Positions 58,278-64,000 of a stretch of DNA of 64,000 nt are shown here, piece after piece; the stretch's first letter is position 1; every line of letters starts with the position of its first letter. The position numbers and the translations under genes are program-made. The DNA comes from a virus. The stretch is from IMG/VR virus record IMGVR_UViG_3300005748_000015, positions 1-64,000 of that record; one strand, written 5' to 3'. The notes beneath the pieces are model-generated. The model worked only from the letters and a program-made list of their open reading frames with translations, had not been told where the DNA came from and searched no databases.

Positions 58278-59036
58278 TTAAGCGTTTGCGGCTATTTTCT
58301 TCAAGGCTTCGCCAACTCCTTCTGAGTCAACATCTGTTAAATTTGCAATTGTATTAAAATCCTCTAAATCAGAATCGCCAGCTATAACCCTGACAATTCT
58401 AGGATTGATCTTTATAATATCACGTGATAATGTTTGAATCAAGGAAAAATCCTCTGAATAAATCAAAATAGGTACAATTTTTGATCTATAATTTTTATTT
58501 ACAGCTTCTTGAGCTGTTCTTTCTAGTGCATCAAGAGCTACTACCTCTCCACCAACAATATCATTGAGAGCATCTCTAACTACTAAAACCATCTCATCTT
58601 CATTTTTTACAACCCTTTGGTATTTAGAATTGAACATTAAGGAGTTATAAGACAAGACATCTAACGCTTTCATTTTCTTTTCAAGCACATTATCTACGAC
58701 ATCAAATATAGAAGCGTTAACAGTTTTACCCTTGTAAAGCTGTGGATGGATATCATTTACAATTTCTTTTGCAAGAGTTTCACCAGAGATTGAAAAGCAC
58801 CCAAAGTCTTGTTTGGCAATATTTCCAAATGATTCAGACTCACTACCAGTTACCAGTATAAAAACAGCTCTGTTTAAAATTTCGTTTTTATAATCAATGT
58901 AAAGGCCTTCAAGTTTGTTCTTGGCAGAATCTACTTGTCCTTTTTTATAAGGATAAGCTCTAGGACTTACTTGGCTAAGATCAGTTTCTGCAATTTGTTT
59001 TTGTTTGTTAATTTCATCTAAAATTTGTTCTAACAT
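58278..59036 (-). CDS. Replication-block protein, unknown, 252 aa
   Basis: A mostly alpha/beta protein with 'ILVTGSES' and 'VLVVRDALND' strands, resembling a Rossmann-type or small GTPase-like fold but lacking a P-loop. GGAG site supports the start. It lies between SSB and polymerase genes. Confidence 0.6.
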   Translation of the reverse strand: MLEQILDEINKQKQIAETDLSQVSPRAYPYKKGQVDSAKNKLEGLYIDYKNEILNRAVFILVTGSESESFGNIAKQDFGCFSISGETLAKEIVNDIHPQLYKGKTVNASIFDVVDNVLEKKMKALDVLSYNSLMFNSKYQRVVKNEDEMVLVVRDALNDIVGGEVVALDALERTAQEAVNKNYRSKIVPILIYSEDFSLIQTLSRDIIKINPRIVRVIAGDSDLEDFNTIANLTDVDSEGVGEALKKIAANA

Positions 59037-59045
59037 TAAATACTC

Positions 59046-59183
59046 CTATATAAATTTTTGTACAACTATAATACCATACACAGCTAAAATAAAAAAGCAA
59101 ACAATAGTACTGGTCAACAAAAGGGCCAGTAAAATATGGCTTAATTCTCTAAATATAAACTTTATAAAATCATATAATATCAA
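59046..59183 (-). CDS. Possible 45-residue membrane protein (TTG start)
   Basis: One long hydrophobic helix (about residues 17-42) follows a short basic-aromatic N-terminus. The only usable start is a TTG at 59183, overlapping the upstream gene's end; the ribosome site is weak. Hydrophobicity suggests a real small membrane protein, but this is not certain. Confidence 0.4.
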   Translation of the reverse strand: MILYDFIKFIFRELSHILLALLLTSTIVCFFILAVYGIIVVQKFI

Positions 59184-59403
59184 AATATTTTCTAACATCT
59201 TCTTCATTTTTGTATAAATTTATTTCTTCTTCCATGTTTACAATTCCATTATAGCTGTTTGGAAATTGTTTTTCGGAAACAAACCTACCCGATTTATAAT
59301 TTATTTCTAAAACATAATTTTGCTCATCATATGTAATATATGTTATCAAAAAACAATCTTTAGATATTTGTTTAGATTCTAACTTTGTTTTTAAATCTAA
59401 CAA
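59170..59403 (-). CDS. Hypothetical protein, 77 aa (TTG start)
   Basis: A charged, beta-rich small protein. The TTG start is supported by an AGGAGGT site immediately upstream. Preceded by a phage promoter at 59422. Unrecognised. Confidence 0.65.
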   Translation of the reverse strand: MLDLKTKLESKQISKDCFLITYITYDEQNYVLEINYKSGRFVSEKQFPNSYNGIVNMEEEINLYKNEEDVRKYFDII

Positions 59404-59421
59404 TGTTACCTCCTATTAAAA

Positions 59422-59433
59422 ATATAATATCAC
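59422..59433 (-). promoter_or_regulatory. Phage promoter for the 59403 gene
   Basis: GTGATATTATAT on the minus strand, 19 bases before the TTG start. It lies between polymerase and small gene. Confidence 0.6.
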
Positions 59434-59441
59434 ACATTTTT

Positions 59442-62400
59442 TTAAACAATATCTTCTACTATTAAATCTTCAATATTTGTGTGATAATTTTCTTTGTTCA
59501 TTCTTCTACGCATAAACAAAAATACTACAGAATTTTTACTCAAGTTATCTGGATATTTCAAAACACCCGTTTCATAATCAGGCCATACTACCAACTCATC
59601 TAAATATCCATCAACATCAACAATTAATTTAAGAGCTTTTTTCTCACCATTTTTATAAGAAAACTCTTTAGATTCAACAACATACGCTGCCACACAGAAT
59701 TCTATGATTTTATCGCTGTCAGGTTGATATTCAATATTTTTAATATTTTGATAGGCCTTGCCATTAATCAGTCTTGTTTCTTTGCCATAACTACTAATAG
59801 CAAAGCTTGAAACGCTAGTGTTTATAATTTTTACAGTTTTACAATTTTTTTTGATGATATCCGTCAGCTGTATTGGCATTGTTGGGAATATCGATTTTTT
59901 TAATATAAAATCTTTGACTCGATTCATAAAAATATATTTCTCATCAATCTTGCCTTCTTTAATGACATGTTTACAGCGTGAAGTTTTAGGATGCTCTTTT
60001 GCAGCCTGAATAAATTTATCAATGGGTTGATCCCAATAAACTTCATTTTCAGACTTTTTCATAATTTTATCTTTATATTTATAAACTTCTACAGCGTTTT
60101 CAAACTCTTGCATTTTTTCCATCAAGTTAGAGTCAGGTTTAAAAAGACTATCTAAAACACCTACATGTATTAGTTTAAGTGTTAAAGAATGGCCTACAGC
60201 TTTTTTATCTACAAAATCTTGTATATCCTTATAAGGTCTACCATTTGTAATCTTATTAGCTACTTTCTCTCCAAGCCCTTTTAATACCGATAGTTTACTT
60301 CTAATAGTGCCAGAATTATAATCAATCACCATCTCTTCTTTTGACAAGTTGATATCTGGTGGCGATAAAATACCCCTAACATGTGGCCATAATACTTCTG
60401 TGATTTCTTTCTCTTCTGCATTTGACAGTACAGCTGCCCACCATTCTAATGGATAGTGATGTTTTAAATATGCACAAGCATATGCAATCATGGCATAGGC
60501 AACAGCGTGTGATTTGTTAAAACCATATCTACCAAATGTCTCAATCATTCCCCAAACTTCTGTCGCTGTTTTTTCATCAACAATACCATTGTTAACAGAA
60601 GCTTCAATAAATTGAGGTTTAAGCTCTTGAATCATTCTTAGTTTTTTCTTACCAACGGCAATACGAACATCTTCGGCTTTCTCGTCGTCCCACCCTGTCA
60701 TTTCCTTGGTAAGCTTTGTAACCTGTTCTTGATAGACAAAAACACCCTGAGTCTCAGGTAAAAGTCTATTAAGGATTTCAATCTCACCCTTACTTCGACC
60801 GTGTACACGTTCGATATATTCTTCGGCCATATTACGACCTGTCTTTTCATCAACAAAGTCTAATGGCCCTGGTCTTACAAGCGATGTAACAACCGCACAT
60901 TCTTCGATTGTTTTGGGCTTCATTTCCATTACGAATGGTGTAACCGATGTAGTATTTAATTGAAATACGGTTTCAGTCTTGCCTTCGCCAAGCATTTGAA
61001 ATACTTCAGGCTCTTCGGGTAAATCCCATATATAACAATATCCACCTTTATGATTAAAATATCCTGATTCTAATTTTTTATCCGAATCTTGTCGGTGGTT
61101 AATATATTTTAATGCCAATTCAATATCATTAAGACACTTAACAACTAGAAAATCGTACTTGTTTAGACCAGCCGCCTCAACTTCTGATGGCTCATATTGA
61201 GTTACGTTTTCATTGTCACCAACTTTCATTAAAGGAATAGTCTCAGTCAAAGCTTTTTCTGACAACACAAATCCACAATTATGAACTAGAATTCCATTTA
61301 TATATCCAACATTTTCTAAGGGTTCGTTAAAATCCCATACAGGAGATTTTCCATAATCTTCTATGTACAGACATTTTATCTTATTTGGTTTATATATTGT
61401 CCATTTAGCATCTTCTATTATTTGTCTTAGTCTTTTAGACTTATAATCTTGATAAAAACCTACTAAATTTTCAAAAGCAATTTTGTTTGTAACATGCGGT
61501 ATTGAAAGTGTTGCTGTGGATTTACTTGTATAAACTCCATTGTAGTGTTCGGTTTCTTTGGGTTTAGAATAAGAACAACTCGTATTAATATCGTGAGAAT
61601 TTAACCAAATTGCAATGTCTGAAATTAATAACTTAGAAGTTAATTTAATTGCAACAGTAGGTCTTGTTGATAAACAATATCCATTAGCACTAAATAAACC
61701 GCACATAAAATCTCTTTGACACTTCAGGTTCCACTCCCAAAAAACACGAGGCAGTCTTTTACTATGTGTTTTTTGGTTAATTTTAAACTCTACTGGAAGG
61801 TTGTAGGTTTTATATTTATCTTTTCTTTTTTTATCAGATGTTATTTTATAACCTTTTTTATTTAACCAACTAAATATTCTTTTCTTTGCTGCATCATCTT
61901 TTTTTGGAGTAAAATAAAACTCAAACCTATCTTTATCCGATTTTATATATGCCCCATCATTTAAAAACCACCCCAAAGCAAAAGCCATATCACTTTCTAC
62001 TTCCCCATCTTCAGAAGTGTTAATAAATGGTTTATAAGATACAGTTTCGCCTTTTAAATCCTTAGCTTCAATTTCTTTATCTCCAACCATAAACCTATGA
62101 TCTGGTGTACATTGAATTGACACTCCATTATTCATAGATACAACTACAGTATCTTTTACTCCAGAATACCATGTTTTAATAGGTTTATTATCAGCAAATT
62201 CTGGGGCTAAATCTATAAAATCAACTTTACCATTGCTGTCCACTAAAGTACCAGATGCAAAACACGCATGTCGCCCATTTTGTCTTGATATACCCAGAGT
62301 GCGCTTGACAATTTCCCATTCGTCAGGTCTTTCTTTTGTGTATTTTAATAACTTGTAATCTTTTTCTAACAACCCTGGAATATGATTTCCATCACTATCT

Positions 62401-64000
62401 TCATATCCAAACACAAAATCTTGATCTGATATACCTTGCGGAGTAGCCTCAATTGATTTGGCAAGTTTTTCTATTTCATCCTCGACCGATCCATATTTAA
62501 ACCTATTAACATCTCTAATAGCTGACTTAAGTTTCATAAGAGTACGGGTAGATAACTGTGCCCATCTGTCTTTGTAATTGTTTTCAAAGAACCCATCAGA
62601 CCCTATAAGCAAATCTCTGTCAGGCAAATCAACGTCAACATCGGGTAAAGTACCCTTAAGAATACGTCCTAATGTTAGGAATCTTGAAAAATATAGACCG
62701 TATTTAATAGGGTCTACCTGTGTTATACCCATACAATACATGAGAAAAGAACCGCCAGCAGAACCCCTTGCAGGACCTACAACACGTCCTTGATCAGTAT
62801 AATAATTTAAAACTTTACTAATTGGAAAAAAATATGGCAGCAAATCAAGCTTGCCATTATTATGAATGACTTCTATTTCATGTCTCAGTCTTTTTACATG
62901 CTCAGGATTTTTTTCGTCAAATCTGCCGATACTTTTAATTAAATCCATTGTAGCTTTTAAATTATTGTCGTGCTCTTTTACAAGTTGATAGTCGTATTCA
63001 AGTTTAAAATCATCAAAATTACTAGCCCACTTGTAGCTATTTTCTGTTAGTGTTTGTATAAAATCTACATGGTAATGCTTACTAAAGTACACATTTACAT
63101 CGTTATTTGATCTCATATATAGTTTAGTATACATTCTACAGTCATCACCAAGCTTTAAATCTTGAACTAATTTATCGTCTTTGTTTGCAAAATATGAATA
63201 GTCATTTATAAGCAATAAAAACCCGTACTTTTTAGACAGCATGATCATAAAATCATTGTACTTTTTAAATATGTCGGTATCAATATCTTTAAAATCTTTA
63301 TGATTACAGGCAGATACAATATCTTTGTTTACATTATACCCTATTCCATTTACATATATTCTTTTGATAGATTTGTGCTTGCCATGTTTTTCAGCCACTT
63401 CTTCTAGTGATACCCTAAATGTTTTAGCGTAGCTAGTTTCTGCCATAAGCGAAGAATCAAGCGTTGCCGTTTCACCATTGACAAATGTAAATATACTAGA
63501 AGTTACCCATTTTTTATTTAACTCCATTGGCAAGATAGAACCGTATAAATTTTTGCCAAACATTTCATGGAGTTTTTTACAAATTTTTGCACCGACAACA
63601 GGCTCGTTAACAAGTAAGTTTTTAGTTACGATATCCTGTGGCCCACCTAAAGATACCGTAAATTCTTTTGTTGAAAAATCTTTTAGATCATTCCAGTTAA
63701 AAGTAGGATATTCTTGATCCAATATTTGGATTGTGTCTCTATTTTTTTCTGATATTTTTTTGACAAGAAATTGGTAAGCATTTTGTGTTTTGGCATGAAC
63801 AGTAATTGTATAGTATTTGATTTGTTCAGCTTTTGTACCTTTAATAATGTCACATTCTTTATCGACAAAATAAAGCTCACAGCCAGCAATAAATTTAAGA
63901 CCTTCCTGTTTAGCCTTACTATAGCCTTTCATGATATTGGTTAAATAACCGTTGTCGGTACAAACACAATATCCTGTATCTAGCTCTTTTGCTTTTTTAA
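59442..64000 (-). CDS. dnaE: DNA polymerase III alpha (DnaE-type), intein-interrupted, 5' partial
   Basis: The frame stays open to the right edge, so the true start lies outside; a Met at 63932 is internal. In order: end of a PHP domain (TDNG where active PHP domains usually have TDHG), palm with PDVDVD (62628-62645) and KYDFL (61147-61162) as the three catalytic Asp, fingers, and C-terminal HhH/OB regions. A 329-residue intein splits the conserved HA-CG finger motif. C-family polymerases are rare in phages, which mostly carry A or B families. It ends before a promoter for the next genes. Confidence 0.85.
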   Translation of the reverse strand, partial: KKAKELDTGYCVCTDNGYLTNIMKGYSKAKQEGLKFIAGCELYFVDKECDIIKGTKAEQIKYYTITVHAKTQNAYQFLVKKISEKNRDTIQILDQEYPTFNWNDLKDFSTKEFTVSLGGPQDIVTKNLLVNEPVVGAKICKKLHEMFGKNLYGSILPMELNKKWVTSSIFTFVNGETATLDSSLMAETSYAKTFRVSLEEVAEKHGKHKSIKRIYVNGIGYNVNKDIVSACNHKDFKDIDTDIFKKYNDFMIMLSKKYGFLLLINDYSYFANKDDKLVQDLKLGDDCRMYTKLYMRSNNDVNVYFSKHYHVDFIQTLTENSYKWASNFDDFKLEYDYQLVKEHDNNLKATMDLIKSIGRFDEKNPEHVKRLRHEIEVIHNNGKLDLLPYFFPISKVLNYYTDQGRVVGPARGSAGGSFLMYCMGITQVDPIKYGLYFSRFLTLGRILKGTLPDVDVDLPDRDLLIGSDGFFENNYKDRWAQLSTRTLMKLKSAIRDVNRFKYGSVEDEIEKLAKSIEATPQGISDQDFVFGYEDSDGNHIPGLLEKDYKLLKYTKERPDEWEIVKRTLGISRQNGRHACFASGTLVDSNGKVDFIDLAPEFADNKPIKTWYSGVKDTVVVSMNNGVSIQCTPDHRFMVGDKEIEAKDLKGETVSYKPFINTSEDGEVESDMAFALGWFLNDGAYIKSDKDRFEFYFTPKKDDAAKKRIFSWLNKKGYKITSDKKRKDKYKTYNLPVEFKINQKTHSKRLPRVFWEWNLKCQRDFMCGLFSANGYCLSTRPTVAIKLTSKLLISDIAIWLNSHDINTSCSYSKPKETEHYNGVYTSKSTATLSIPHVTNKIAFENLVGFYQDYKSKRLRQIIEDAKWTIYKPNKIKCLYIEDYGKSPVWDFNEPLENVGYINGILVHNCGFVLSEKALTETIPLMKVGDNENVTQYEPSEVEAAGLNKYDFLVVKCLNDIELALKYINHRQDSDKKLESGYFNHKGGYCYIWDLPEEPEVFQMLGEGKTETVFQLNTTSVTPFVMEMKPKTIEECAVVTSLVRPGPLDFVDEKTGRNMAEEYIERVHGRSKGEIEILNRLLPETQGVFVYQEQVTKLTKEMTGWDDEKAEDVRIAVGKKKLRMIQELKPQFIEASVNNGIVDEKTATEVWGMIETFGRYGFNKSHAVAYAMIAYACAYLKHHYPLEWWAAVLSNAEEKEITEVLWPHVRGILSPPDINLSKEEMVIDYNSGTIRSKLSVLKGLGEKVANKITNGRPYKDIQDFVDKKAVGHSLTLKLIHVGVLDSLFKPDSNLMEKMQEFENAVEVYKYKDKIMKKSENEVYWDQPIDKFIQAAKEHPKTSRCKHVIKEGKIDEKYIFMNRVKDFILKKSIFPTMPIQLTDIIKKNCKTVKIINTSVSSFAISSYGKETRLINGKAYQNIKNIEYQPDSDKIIEFCVAAYVVESKEFSYKNGEKKALKLIVDVDGYLDELVVWPDYETGVLKYPDNLSKNSVVFLFMRRRMNKENYHTNIEDLIVEDIV
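61278..62264 (-). other. Intein with LAGLIDADG endonuclease in the DnaE gene
   Basis: A 329-codon in-frame insertion beginning with Cys (62264-62262) and ending with His-Asn (61283-61278), followed by a Cys as first extein residue. Splicing blocks are visible: CFASGTL (block A), TPDH (block B, TxxH), and a terminal GILVHN. Two LAGLIDADG-type helices (ALGWFLNDGAY and CGLFSANGYC) show an embedded homing endonuclease. After splicing, the HACG finger motif is restored. Confidence 0.9.

Noticed and set aside
58410-58430. Reverse-strand GTGATATTAT match inside the 58278 gene
   Set aside because: Within coding sequence and not upstream of a gene start; treated as chance.
59172-59183. GATATTATAT element at the end of the 59170 gene
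   Set aside because: It is part of the last codons of the gene and the start of the possible 59046 gene; not enough spacing to claim a promoter.
1-64000. tRNA genes
   Set aside because: No cloverleaf-like sequence was recognised in the few intergenic gaps. A tRNAscan run on the full window would be needed to settle this.
1-64000. Temperate lifestyle
   Set aside because: No integrase, excisionase or repressor gene and no attachment-site repeat are visible in this window; the rest of the genome is not seen.

Overview
The window is an AT-rich piece of a tailed double-stranded DNA phage genome with a contractile tail. This rests on hub, spike, gp25-like and baseplate-J proteins, three tail-collar fibres, a T4-style recombination set and no chromosomal housekeeping genes. 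Genes are tightly packed, often overlapping as ATGA or TAATG, with clear AGGAG-type ribosome sites. Several small lipoproteins and secreted proteins point to a Gram-negative host. The host and phage genus cannot be named from the sequence. No integrase or repressor gene is visible.

Layout. Positions 1-1714 hold three short plus-strand genes with their own promoters and terminators, set among about eleven copies of a palindromic TGTAA-N3-TTACA site. Positions 1715-2538 are ORF-free and repeat-rich, between converging transcripts. Positions 2539-4684 are a minus-strand cassette of small unknown genes. Positions 4815-15267 carry a tape-measure-like protein, hub, spike, small membrane and exported proteins, a CPBP-like membrane protein, a CYTH enzyme and a virion-like protein. 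Positions 15264-16275 are a short minus operon with a metallopeptidase lipoprotein. Positions 16370-29576 carry baseplate genes, including one of 2815 codons. Positions 29565-30480 are another small minus operon. Positions 30634-44286 are the tail-fibre region, with two GIY-YIG homing endonucleases, a glycine-rich fibre and a 2OG-Fe(II) oxygenase. Positions 44289-49932 (minus) are an accessory block of mostly tiny genes, including YqeY-like, SNase and DNA-glycosylase-like genes. Positions 49944-64000 (minus) are the metabolism and replication block: aminotransferase, ClpP-like protease, AEP-type primase, DnaB-type helicase, a possible sigma-like protein, UvsX/RecA, a UvsY-like protein, a gp32-like SSB and a C-family DNA polymerase III alpha interrupted by an intein. 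The polymerase gene runs off the right edge.

How it fits together. A recurrent GATATTATAT element, often preceded by AATCTTTAAA, sits just upstream of most transcription units in both orientations and looks like the phage's own promoter class. The virion genes make a long contractile-tail baseplate and a multi-component fibre set. The replication genes combine a bacterial-type polymerase with an archaeo-eukaryotic-type primase and T4-type recombination proteins. The clearest unusual features are the promoter class, the left-end operator array, the intein-split DnaE-type polymerase, the phage aminotransferase, the oxygenase beside a glycine-rich fibre gene, and three unrelated HExxH metallopeptidases.
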